A DNA stretch of 64,000 nt from the NCBI RefSeq assembly GCF_900114115.1, contig NZ_FORX01000012.1, forward strand, positions 62,001 to 126,000, written 5' to 3'. The DNA comes from Desulfomicrobium apsheronum (GTDB taxonomy: Bacteria; Desulfobacterota; Desulfovibrionia; Desulfovibrionales; Desulfomicrobiaceae). The position numbers were made by a program, and so were the translations under genes. The notes beneath the pieces are model-generated. The model was not told the origin of the DNA, searched no databases, and was given only the letters and a program-made list of their open reading frames with translations. Shown here one piece after another: positions 50,763 to 59,204 of this stretch. Each line of letters opens with the position of its first letter. The stretch's first letter is position 1.

Positions 50763-50891
50763 GCAGGCCGCTTAAAAAATAGTGAGATGCAAGGAAACGA
50801 AAAAAGCTAGGACGCGCAGTGTATTGCGCATACATAAGCGGTCTGGCTTTTTTTGCTGACGCAGCAGATCGCTGTTTTTTAAGCGGCCTGC
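50763..50891 (+). repeat. MITE-like element with perfect 17-bp terminal inverted repeats, copy 2
   Basis: A 129-bp element bounded by GCAGGCCGCTTAAAAAA and its exact complement. It has no coding frame and sits five bases past the livF-paaK stop codon. Its interior matches copy 1 (1620-1743) in reverse orientation. The long terminal inverted repeats can fold as a terminator-like hairpin. No matching target-site duplication was identified. Confidence 0.85.
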
Positions 50892-50896
50892 TAAAA

Positions 50897-52981
50897 TCAA
50901 ACGATCTCGTCCTGAATCCGGCTGTCAAAAACCCGTTGGCTCTTGCGTTCCGAGCGGGGCAGACTGCCGTAGTCCACCGGCTCCAGGTCCACCGTGACCA
51001 TGAGCTGTTTCTTTATCTGATGTCCAGCCTCATGCGCCAGCTCCGGTCCGCGGCCCGCAGGCACGCCCTCGGCGCGTTCGATCACGAGGCGCAGACTGTC
51101 GCGGCCGCCGTCGTCGCGGGTCAGGTGGATCTGGTATTCAGAGCCAAGGCCGGGCACCGCCGAAAGGATGGTGTCGATGGAGCTGGGGTAGATGTTTACG
51201 CCCCTGAACTTGATGGTGTCGTCGGAGCGGCCCTTGATGCGCGAATGCCTGGGCATGATGCTGCCGCAGGTGCAGGGGTCCGGGATGATGCGCGTGATGT
51301 CGCGGGTGCGGTAGCGGATCAGCGGCGAGCCTTCCTTGCACAGGGTGGTGATGACCATCTCGCCCCATTCGCCGTCGGGCAGGGGCCTTAGCGTTTCAGG
51401 ATCGAGGATTTCCATCAGGTAGTAGTCGCTCCAGTAATGGATGCAGTCGTGATCAGAACATTCGATGCCCGCGCCCGGCCCGTAGAGCTCGGTCAGGCCG
51501 GTGATGTCGAAAAGCTCGGCCCCGCCGAAGAGTTCGGAGATCTTCTTGCGCATGGAGCGGCTGGAGCGCTCGGAACCGTAGATGATCTTTCTGACCGCGA
51601 TTTTGTCCGCGATGCCGCGCTTGTGGATCTCCTCGGCCATGAGCAGCGCCATGGAGGCTGTGGAGCAGAAGACCGTGGACTGAAAGTCGAGCAGGAACTG
51701 GATGTGCATGTCGATGTTGCCGGGACCTACCGGCACGGCCATGGCGCCGACCTTTTCACAGCCGAGCTGAAAGCCCATGCCCGCCGTCCAGACTCCGTAG
51801 CCCACGGCGATCTGGACCCGGTCTAAGGAATTGACCCCCGCGCTCTGGTAGCAGCGGGCGAACATGTCGGTCCAGTCGTCGAGATCCTTTTGCGTGTAGC
51901 AGAGCACCTTGCGCTTGCCCGTGGTCCCGGAGCTGGCATGCACGCGCACAAGCTGCTCGAAGGGCACGCTTTTAAGCGGGAAGGGATAGCCGTCGCGCAG
52001 ATCGTCGGTGGTCGTGAAGGGCAGGCGTTGCAGATCGTCAAGGCTCTGGATCGAATCGGGCGTGATCCCGGCCGCCTCAAGCTTGGCGCGGTAGGCCGGA
52101 GAGCCCTCGAAGGCATGGCGCACCGTCCATTTGAGGCCCTTGAGCTGATGGGCCTTGAGTTCGTCCGTAGAGTTAAAGGAGGGCATGAAGTTTTTGTGCA
52201 TGGGAGGTTTCTCCAGACGGATATTGGTCAGCCCGGCCGCACCCAGGCGGCTGGCGGAAGGGTTGTCGTGACTGGCTGCGCCCAGGAAGGCGGCGCGCAG
52301 GGACGGGTCCAGGAGCAGGTCGCGACTCTTGCCCTGCTCGACAATGCCGCCCCCGGCCAGAAGATAGGCCGTGTCCGAGGCGGACAGGGCGCGGGCGGCG
52401 TTCTGCTCGACGATGAAGATGGTTGTGCCCGCGCGGGCCAGCTGGTGGATGATGGAAAAGATTTCGTCGGTGATGAGCGGGGCCAGGCCCAGACTCGGCT
52501 CGTCCAGAAGCAGCAGGCGCGGCGCGGCCATCAGCGCCCGGCCCATGGCCAGCATCTGCTGTTCGCCGCCGGACAGGGTTCCGGCTAGCTGCTGCCGTCG
52601 TTCCTTGAGCTTTGGAAAGCGGGCGAAAATCTCTTCCATGCGCCGGGTTTCCTCGGCCTTGGCCAGATTCAGGGGGATGGCTCCGAGTTGCAGGTTTTCA
52701 AGCACCGAGAGCTGGGCGAACACTTCGCGCCCTTCGGGAGACAGGGCCAGCCCATGACGAACCATGCGCGCCGGGCTTGAGCCGGTCACGGTCTTGCCGT
52801 CGAGGAGGATCTCTCCGCCCGTTGGTTTGACCAGGCCCATCACGCATTTGAGCAGGGTGCTCTTGCCCGCCCCGTTGGCCCCGACCAGGGCCACGGTCTG
52901 TCCGGCCGCGACCTCCATGTCGATACCGAACAGGGCCTGGGCCGCGCCGTAGTGCGCCGTCAGATTTTTTATGGTCAGCAT
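50897..52981 (-). CDS. LivF ATPase fused to phenylacetate-CoA ligase
   Basis: A 694-residue fusion. Residues 1-235 are a full LivF ABC ATPase (Walker A GANGAGKST, signature LSGGEQQ, Walker B LLLLDEPSLGL, switch FIVEQN). After about 25 residues, residues 262-694 are a complete phenylacetate-CoA ligase (PaaK): SSGTTGKRKV, the DITGLTELYGPG adenylate motif, YRTRDI and RIKGRSDDTIKFRGVN. PaaK converts aryl acids to aryl-CoA. The reading frame is unbroken; an internal ATG at 52201 (residue 261) with GGAG upstream could also start a separate PaaK. The fusion suggests that the importer takes up an aromatic acid or amino acid and couples it to activation. Confidence 0.88.
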   Translation of the reverse strand: MLTIKNLTAHYGAAQALFGIDMEVAAGQTVALVGANGAGKSTLLKCVMGLVKPTGGEILLDGKTVTGSSPARMVRHGLALSPEGREVFAQLSVLENLQLGAIPLNLAKAEETRRMEEIFARFPKLKERRQQLAGTLSGGEQQMLAMGRALMAAPRLLLLDEPSLGLAPLITDEIFSIIHQLARAGTTIFIVEQNAARALSASDTAYLLAGGGIVEQGKSRDLLLDPSLRAAFLGAASHDNPSASRLGAAGLTNIRLEKPPMHKNFMPSFNSTDELKAHQLKGLKWTVRHAFEGSPAYRAKLEAAGITPDSIQSLDDLQRLPFTTTDDLRDGYPFPLKSVPFEQLVRVHASSGTTGKRKVLCYTQKDLDDWTDMFARCYQSAGVNSLDRVQIAVGYGVWTAGMGFQLGCEKVGAMAVPVGPGNIDMHIQFLLDFQSTVFCSTASMALLMAEEIHKRGIADKIAVRKIIYGSERSSRSMRKKISELFGGAELFDITGLTELYGPGAGIECSDHDCIHYWSDYYLMEILDPETLRPLPDGEWGEMVITTLCKEGSPLIRYRTRDITRIIPDPCTCGSIMPRHSRIKGRSDDTIKFRGVNIYPSSIDTILSAVPGLGSEYQIHLTRDDGGRDSLRLVIERAEGVPAGRGPELAHEAGHQIKKQLMVTVDLEPVDYGSLPRSERKSQRVFDSRIQDEIV

Positions 52982-53745
52982 CAGGCCGTGGCCTCCATTC
53001 TTCCAAGATAGGCTTCAAGCACCAGCGGGTTGCGGCGGACTTCGTCGGCCGTGCCCGTGGCGATGCAGCATCCGCTGTCCAGGACCACCACCAGATCGGC
53101 TATGTTCATGACCAGATCCATGTCGTGTTCGACCAGTAAAATGGTGTGCCCCGCGCGGCGCAGGTTTCGAAGCTGCTCGCCCACGGCTGCGGTTTCCTCG
53201 GCGTTCAGCCCGGCCACGGGTTCGTCCAGGAGCAACAGCTTCGGCCTGCCCACAATGGCCCGCGCCAGCTCGACCCGTTTTTTGTCGCCGTAAGCCAGCA
53301 CTCCGGCGGGCCAGCCCGCCTTGTCCGCCAGTCCGAACTGGTCCAGCGCCTCAAGGGCTCTGAGCCGCAGCCGTCGCTCGCGGTGCCGCAGGTAGGGCAG
53401 GCGCAGCATGGCCATGATCATGGACTCGCCGCCTTCTCGGGTCAGGCCGGTCAGCACGTTGTCCAGCACCGAAAGGCGCGGGAAAAGGCGCAGATTCTGA
53501 AAGGTACGGTGAATGCCCAGACGTGTGATGCGGTGCGCCGGAAGCCCCGCGATTTCCTGATCCATGAAGCGGATGGATCCGTTCGTGGGGGAGAGCACGC
53601 CGGTCATGCAGTTGATGAGCGTGCTCTTGCCCGCGCCGTTGGGGCCGATGAGTGCGGTCAGCTGGCCGGCGGGTACGCTCATGCATACGTCCTGCAGGGC
53701 GGGCAGGCCCCCGAAGAATTTGCTCAAACCGTCAAGCCGCAGCAT
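52981..53745 (-). CDS. livG: Liv-type ABC transporter ATPase LivG
   Basis: A 254-residue ABC ATPase: Walker A GPNGAGKST, the RTFQNLRLFP Q-loop of LivG, a diverged signature (AYGDKKRVELARAI), Walker B LLLLDEPVAGL and VEHDMDLVM. The N-terminal LSKFFGGLPAL and the C-terminal YLGRMEA are typical. Its stop overlaps the livF-paaK start by one base and its start overlaps the livM stop by 14 bases. Confidence 0.92.
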   Translation of the reverse strand: MLRLDGLSKFFGGLPALQDVCMSVPAGQLTALIGPNGAGKSTLINCMTGVLSPTNGSIRFMDQEIAGLPAHRITRLGIHRTFQNLRLFPRLSVLDNVLTGLTREGGESMIMAMLRLPYLRHRERRLRLRALEALDQFGLADKAGWPAGVLAYGDKKRVELARAIVGRPKLLLLDEPVAGLNAEETAAVGEQLRNLRRAGHTILLVEHDMDLVMNIADLVVVLDSGCCIATGTADEVRRNPLVLEAYLGRMEATA

Positions 53746-54730
53746 GGTCGCGCCTCCACAGGGCCATCCGCACCCGGATCATGTCGGTCAGGCCCGTGAT
53801 CAGGCCCTGGGGCAAAAACATGAGCACCAGCACGAGAATGCCGCCGTGCACGAAGTCCTTGTAGGTATCGAAGACCTCCATCCATTCCGGGAGCAGGGTC
53901 AAAAAGGCCGCGCCGAAAACCGAACCCCAAATGGAGCCCATCCCGCCGACAACGACCATGATGACCATGTCCGTGGAGGTGAAGATGCCGAAGGTGTCCG
54001 GGCTCACGTAGGAATAGCAGTGCGCGAAGAGGCTTCCGGCCAGGGACGCGAGCACGGCCGAGAGCACAAAGACCTTGACCTTGGCGGCGCGGGTGTCGAC
54101 GCCCAGGCTCGCCGCCGCCGTCTCGTCCCCGGCCAGGGCGGCCAGTCCCCGGCCAACGCCGCTGCGCACCAGATTGAGGCACAGCAGCAGACAGGCCATG
54201 GTGAATCCCCACAACAGATAGTGCAGGCTGACCGGATCATCGAAGACCACGTCGGCCACGGACAGGCTGGGGATGCCCGCGAATCCGCTGGGCCCGCCGG
54301 TGACCTCGTCCCACTGCAAGAGGATGGTGTGCACGACGTAGTTCAATCCGAGGGTGGCCATGGCCAGATAGTGGCCCGAGAGGCGCAGGACCGGGATACC
54401 CACGCCCAAGGCGACAAGGCCCACCAGCGCCGCGACCAGAAACATGGACGGCCAGGGAGGCAGGCCGAAGGTGACGGTGGCGATGGCCGAACCGTAGGCG
54501 CCAAGGCCGAAAAATGCGGCATGTCCAAGGGAGATCTGTCCGGCATAGCCAATGAACAGGTTCAGGCCCAGCACAACGATGGCGTTGATGGCGATGAGAT
54601 TGGTCAGGCCCAGGGTGTAGGGGTTGTCCTCAATGTAGGGGAAGAGGATCAGGGCCGCGGCCATGATGGTTGCGAAAAGGCCTGTCCGGTGCAGGGAGAG
54701 GAAGTAGAGAAGGTTTTGTCTGCCGGTCAT
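53732..54730 (-). CDS. livM: Liv-type ABC transporter permease LivM
   Basis: A 332-residue permease with about eight to nine helices and the family marks GYAGQISLGHAAFFGLGAYG and MVVVGGMGSIWGSVFGA. Start at 54730 is chosen for AAGGA upstream; the frame runs on to 54868 without a membrane segment. It is separated from livH by 550 bases filled with palindromic repeats. Confidence 0.92.
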   Translation of the reverse strand: MTGRQNLLYFLSLHRTGLFATIMAAALILFPYIEDNPYTLGLTNLIAINAIVVLGLNLFIGYAGQISLGHAAFFGLGAYGSAIATVTFGLPPWPSMFLVAALVGLVALGVGIPVLRLSGHYLAMATLGLNYVVHTILLQWDEVTGGPSGFAGIPSLSVADVVFDDPVSLHYLLWGFTMACLLLCLNLVRSGVGRGLAALAGDETAAASLGVDTRAAKVKVFVLSAVLASLAGSLFAHCYSYVSPDTFGIFTSTDMVIMVVVGGMGSIWGSVFGAAFLTLLPEWMEVFDTYKDFVHGGILVLVLMFLPQGLITGLTDMIRVRMALWRRDHAAA

Positions 54731-54896
54731 GAGCGTCCTTGAAGAATGGTGTCGTCTGGGCCGGGAAAGTATAATCGATTTGGCCGGGGGTAAAGTCTGT
54801 AAATTAGTGTTTTGCTGTGAAGAAGTCGAGAACGCCAAGAGAGGGTGGCCAAGAGGGTAGGCCATCAACGATGCGTTGCCACGTCATCCGTCGTAG

Positions 54897-54923
54897 GGGC
54901 AGGCCTACGTGCCTGCCCTTTTT
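54897..54923 (+). terminator. REP-like hairpin with T5 run
   Basis: GGGCAGGC at 54897-54904 and GCCTGCCC at 54911-54918 with loop CTACGT, then TTTTT. It is oriented like a plus-strand terminator, opposite to the liv genes, so it is more likely a repeat-derived hairpin than a working liv terminator. Confidence 0.5.
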
Positions 54924-54941
54924 CGATCCATGGCGTCGGCC

Positions 54942-55102
54942 TGGCGGGATGGGATCGTCGCTTGCCGAAACTCCTTCGCGGGCCTCGTAAGGTTTGGCCG
55001 CCGCGTGCAGGACGCGCGGATCGAGAGGCGCGGCCAGCGACTGCCAAACCAACGATGCCTGGCTCAGTCAGACAGTCGTCAAACGACGATCCCATCCCGC
55101 CA
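54942..55102. repeat. 161-bp palindromic element between livH and livM
   Basis: Left arm TGGCGGGATGGGATCGTCG (54942-54960, extending to 54964) is the complement of the right arm at 55080-55102, 22 of 23 bases. A nested GGTTTGGC/GCCAAACC pair (54991-54998 and 55043-55050) adds a second stem. The whole element could fold into a long cruciform or RNA hairpin and looks like a non-autonomous mobile or repeat element inserted into the operon. Confidence 0.75.
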
Positions 55103-55288
55103 AGCCTTGGTCATGAGCACGAGCTTGAAAAATGTTTCAAAGATCCTGGGAGTGCCGGTTCGTTTCGGAGCCTCAACGAACGATCCGGGCGGGAATCCAT
55201 CTTTCCGAGAATTTTGTTTTTCGAATTCGTGAGCGGTCTCTCGACAAAAAACCAGGCAATTACTGTTGATAAAGGATGAGGGGCGCTC

Positions 55289-56224
55289 CTATTTTCCCAA
55301 AAATCCCTTGGGGCGGACGAAGAGGACCAGCAGCAGGACCACGAAAGCGACGACATCCTTGTAGGCGCTGGAAATATAGCCCGCCGAGAGGGATTCCAGA
55401 AGTCCGAGGCCCAGGCCGCCAAGGATGGCTCCGGGGAAGGAGCCGAAGCCGCCGAGAATGGCGGCGGCGAAGCCCTTGAGACCCAGCAGCACTCCCACGT
55501 CGTAATTGAGGGTGGTGATGGGCGTGACCAGCACTCCGGCCAGGCCGCCCAGCGCTCCGGCGATGGCGTAGCTGGTCAGGCGGATGCGGCCCGAGGCAAT
55601 GCCGACCACGGCTGCGGCCGTGGGATTGGAGGCCACGGCGCGCATGCACAGGCCCAGGGACGTCTTGTGGAAGAACCAGGTCAGGACGGTGATGGCCACG
55701 ACGGTCAGGCCCAGAATCCACAGGGCCTGCGGCAGCACGCTCGCGCCCAGGATCTGGACCGGGACATCCGGGGTCAGCGGGGGGAGCGCCATGCGGTTCT
55801 TGCCCCACACGATCTTAATGATGCCGCGCAGGATGATGGACAGGCCCACGGTCAGAAAGATGAGCACCAGATGGTTGTCCGACCTGGCTGGACGCAGTCC
55901 CACCCGTTCGACGACCATGGCCACCAAGGCCACCAGACAGACGGCCAAGACGAGAGCCGGGACGGTCGGCAGACCCAGGGCAAAGAGCGCCGAGAACATG
56001 AACATTCCGCCCAGGGTGACAAAATCGACCTGGATGAAGTTGACGATGCCCATGGTGTTGCTGACCACGCAGAAGCCCAGCGCGATGAGCGCATAGATGG
56101 CTCCGCCCGTCAGGCCGCTGAAAATATACTGCAGGAGATCCGTGTACAAAATTGTTTCCAACTGCTTGAAATGTGAAGGTGAGGCAACGTAGTCGAGAAG
56201 CAGCCGAATTTCAAGGATCATCAC
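55289..56224 (-). CDS. livH: Liv-type ABC transporter permease LivH
   Basis: A 311-residue permease with eight helices: GLTGGAIYALIALGFCVV, NFIQVDFVTLGG, and LLGLKGFAAAILGGFGSFPGA, the standard LivH marks. The first 25 residues are not typical of LivH, and no strong ribosome binding site precedes ATG 56224, so the true start may be later, around 56140 (LETILYTDLLQ) using an alternative codon. It is the first gene of the liv group. Confidence 0.88.
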   Translation of the reverse strand: MMILEIRLLLDYVASPSHFKQLETILYTDLLQYIFSGLTGGAIYALIALGFCVVSNTMGIVNFIQVDFVTLGGMFMFSALFALGLPTVPALVLAVCLVALVAMVVERVGLRPARSDNHLVLIFLTVGLSIILRGIIKIVWGKNRMALPPLTPDVPVQILGASVLPQALWILGLTVVAITVLTWFFHKTSLGLCMRAVASNPTAAAVVGIASGRIRLTSYAIAGALGGLAGVLVTPITTLNYDVGVLLGLKGFAAAILGGFGSFPGAILGGLGLGLLESLSAGYISSAYKDVVAFVVLLLVLFVRPKGFLGK

Positions 56225-56803
56225 CTGTCTGAACCTGCGTGACTGCGCCGGTCTCCGCAGGTCGGAATCGAATCGCCAGGCCCGACCCGGAAATCAGCGA
56301 CACGGGAGCCATGGCCTTGAGACGATGCAGAACGATAATGGTGCGCATTTTTTTGTCCTACATATATTGTATGACAATATCGTGGATGGATTTTTGCGTT
56401 ATCAAAAAGTTGCCAGTGCGATTTTTCTGAGAGCAACGGGGACTTGTCCTGAAGAAATGGCCCTGAACAAAACTTCTCTTGGATAAATGCTTTGACTTCC
56501 CGAGCATCCTGGGAAAAAATGTCTTACAAAAAATGCTTGCCCACAAAAAGTCGGCTACTATACGATAGTCAAAGAGTTTTTTGGTTTTAAATCATGCTGT
56601 TCGTCTGTTTGACATCGTCATTCGAGCTTGGAGTCGAGGAGCGGGACAGGAAAGCGGTCATCCGTGATTTTGTTCTGGGGTTCTTGTCAAAGTTTCATGT
56701 TTTTTACCACGAGGCATGTTTGAACTCATCCCCTGTTTTTTTTCATAAACCTTCCAGCATCTGGACTACATGATGGCGATGTCGCAACTTTGCGGAGCCT
56801 TTC
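56225..56803. other. Divergent intergenic region, nothing further seen
   Basis: About 580 bases between divergent livH and the hybrid kinase gene, with AT-rich stretches at 56340-56600. It should carry promoters in both directions. TTGACA occurs at 56608-56613 without a clear -10. No RNA gene or protein is supported. Confidence 0.5.
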
Positions 56804-59143
56804 ATGGCTCTTGATCCAACTTCACGGCAAGTCTCGCAGTTCCACAGGTTGCAGGATGTGGAAGATCTTCTGGTGAACGCACCCATCGGTGTGTTCTCGT
56901 CCACTCCAGGCGGCCGCTATCTCTACGTAAATCTGGCCTGGGCCAGGATGTTCGGGTACGAATCGCCCGAGGATGTCCTGGCCTCGATTACCGACATCTC
57001 CTCGCAACTTTACGTCGACCCGGCCGAAAGGGAGGAGTTCAAGCGCCTGCTTGAGCTTCATGGCGAAGTCGTCAATTTTGAAAGCAGGTTCAAGCGGCGC
57101 GACGGGACCATGGTCTGGGTATCCAGAACCGCCAGGATCGTGCGCGACGCCCAAGGCCAAGTCTCCCATTATCAAGGGTTCACCACGGACATCACCGCGC
57201 GCAAGGAATCGGAAGCGGCCCTGCAAAAGCAAAAGGTGATGCTGGAGCATCTGTTCGAGAGTTCTCCGGAGGCCATCGCCATTGTCGATAACGAGGGCTG
57301 CGTTCTGCAGATCAACAAATCCTTCGTCAATTTGTACGGTTACGCATGGGAAGAGGCTCTGGGCAGGCAGATAAACGATCTGGTTTCCCAGGGGAGCTAT
57401 CATCGCGAAGCGGAAAAATATTCGAATCGTGTTTTCAAAAAAGGTGAAATCATCGAGACGGAAACGGTGCGCTGCAAAAAAGACGGCACCCCCCTCGATG
57501 TCGTCCTCATAGGCTACCCCATTCTTTTCGATGAACACATCATCGGCGCCTACGCCATCTACCGCGACATCACGGACCGGAAACGCACCGAAGAGTCGCT
57601 CCTTGAGAGCGAGGCGCGCTTCAAGGCTCTGCACAATGCCTCTTTCGGAGGCATAACAATCCACGACAAAGGCATCATTCTCGATTGCAATCAGGGGTTG
57701 TCCGACATCACCGGTTATCGCGTGGACGAACTGATCGGCATGGACGGTCTCAAGCTTATCGCCGAGAGGTCACGGGCGCTGGTCATGGGGAATATCCTGG
57801 CCGGTCATGAAGAGCCTTACGACGCATACGGTCTGCGTAAAAACGGCGAGGAATATCCGTTGCGTCTTGAGGCTAGAAACATTCCCTACAAGGGAAAATC
57901 GGTCCGCACCGTCGAGTTCAGGGACGATACGGCCCGTAAACAGGCCGAGATGGAACTGATCAAGGCCAAGGATGCCGCCGAAACCGCGAACAAGGCCAAG
58001 AGCGAATTTCTGGCCAACATGAGCCATGAGATCCGTACTCCGCTCAACGGCATCATGGGACTCATGCAGCTTCTGCAGACCACGCGCCTGGACGACGAGC
58101 AGCGTGAGTTCGTTTCCATGGCCATCAGCTCCTCGGACCGCCTGGCCCGATTGCTGACCGATCTGCTCGACATCTCCAAGATCGAGGCGGGCAAGATGGA
58201 GGTCGTCGAAGAGGATTTCAGCCTGCGCGAGCTGTGTGATTCCGTGACCGAACTTTTCGCCGTCAACGCCGCCGAGAAAAACGTTTCGCTAGAGTATGTC
58301 ATCGATCCCGCGCTGCCGCCGGTGCTGGTCGGCGGCGTGGCCAGACTGCGCCAGATTCTTTTCAATCTGGTCGGCAACTCCCTGAAATTCACCGATCAGG
58401 GCCGGGTCCGGCTGGAGATGGTCCCGCTTTCTTCCTTGCGGGATGGCGAGCAACGACTTCTTTTTTCCGTTTACGATACCGGAATAGGCATCCCGGAGGA
58501 CAAGCTCGAATATCTGTTCAAGCCTTTCGCCCAGGTCGAAGGCTCCTACACCCGCAAGTATCAGGGCGCGGGGCTGGGGCTGGCCATCGTGCGCAGGCTG
58601 GTCGAGCTCATGCGTGGACACATTTATCTGGAAAGCGTTCTCGGCGAGGGCACCGAGGTGCATGTGGTCCTTCCGCTCAGGCCCATGAACAGGGGCGCCT
58701 GCGCAAAGGTGCGCGTTGAACCGCCCGAAAAAGTCTTGACGGGTTTGCATGTACTGTTGGTGGAAGACGATTTGTCCAACCAGATCACGACCCGCAAATT
58801 GCTGGAAAAGTCAGGGCATGCGGTGACACTGGCCGAAAATGGCAGCCAGGCTCTGGAGCGCCTGCGCGAGACGGACTTCGACATTGTCTTCATGGACATC
58901 CAGATGCCCGTCATGGGCGGCCTTGAAGCCACCCGGGTCATTCGTGGGGCGCCTGAACTGGCCTCGCGCAAGGACATCCCCATCGTCGCCCTGACCGCCT
59001 ACGCCATGGCCGGTGACAGGGAGAAGTTTCTTGATTCGGGCATGGACGATTATCTCTGCAAACCTTTCAGCCGGGAGAATCTGGATGGGATGATCGACAA
59101 ACATGCTCGCCTGGACGCGTTGCAATCCTGGGAAAAACCTTAG
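56804..59143 (+). CDS. PAS-PAS-PAS hybrid histidine kinase with receiver
   Basis: A 779-residue soluble hybrid kinase. Three PAS domains (about 20-140, 150-265, 270-385), HisKA with phospho-His near 408 ([12 protein letters not shown]), HATPase ([33 protein letters not shown]), and a receiver from about 655 with phospho-Asp near 697 ([13 protein letters not shown]). No membrane segment, so it senses an intracellular signal. It is followed by two more PAS-rich sensors in the same direction; its end overlaps the open frame but not the preferred start of the next gene. Confidence 0.88.
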   Translation: MALDPTSRQVSQFHRLQDVEDLLVNAPIGVFSSTPGGRYLYVNLAWARMFGYESPEDVLASITDISSQLYVDPAEREEFKRLLELHGEVVNFESRFKRRDGTMVWVSRTARIVRDAQGQVSHYQGFTTDITARKESEAALQKQKVMLEHLFESSPEAIAIVDNEGCVLQINKSFVNLYGYAWEEALGRQINDLVSQGSYHREAEKYSNRVFKKGEIIETETVRCKKDGTPLDVVLIGYPILFDEHIIGAYAIYRDITDRKRTEESLLESEARFKALHNASFGGITIHDKGIILDCNQGLSDITGYRVDELIGMDGLKLIAERSRALVMGNILAGHEEPYDAYGLRKNGEEYPLRLEARNIPYKGKSVRTVEFRDDTARKQAEMELIKAKDAAETANKAKSEFLANMSHEIRTPLNGIMGLMQLLQTTRLDDEQREFVSMAISSSDRLARLLTDLLDISKIEAGKMEVVEEDFSLRELCDSVTELFAVNAAEKNVSLEYVIDPALPPVLVGGVARLRQILFNLVGNSLKFTDQGRVRLEMVPLSSLRDGEQRLLFSVYDTGIGIPEDKLEYLFKPFAQVEGSYTRKYQGAGLGLAIVRRLVELMRGHIYLESVLGEGTEVHVVLPLRPMNRGACAKVRVEPPEKVLTGLHVLLVEDDLSNQITTRKLLEKSGHAVTLAENGSQALERLRETDFDIVFMDIQMPVMGGLEATRVIRGAPELASRKDIPIVALTAYAMAGDREKFLDSGMDDYLCKPFSRENLDGMIDKHARLDALQSWEKP

Positions 59144-59204
59144 CGCTGCCGGGTATCCGGATTTCTTGAAGCCCATTGGACAATCTTTTGCTCGAGGACA
59201 CTTG

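Larger units (their letters stand above)
54731..55288. other. Intergenic region splitting livH and livM, rich in palindromes
   Basis: livH and livM are adjacent in most Liv operons; here 558 bases intervene. The stretch holds a terminator-like hairpin and a 161-bp palindromic element. I see no supported gene; the open frames there overlap in several frames. Confidence 0.6.

Noticed and set aside
50763-50891. Simple terminator of livF-paaK
   Set aside because: The 17-bp arms are 95 bases apart with a conserved interior shared with 1620-1743, so it is a repeat element even if it may also stop transcription.
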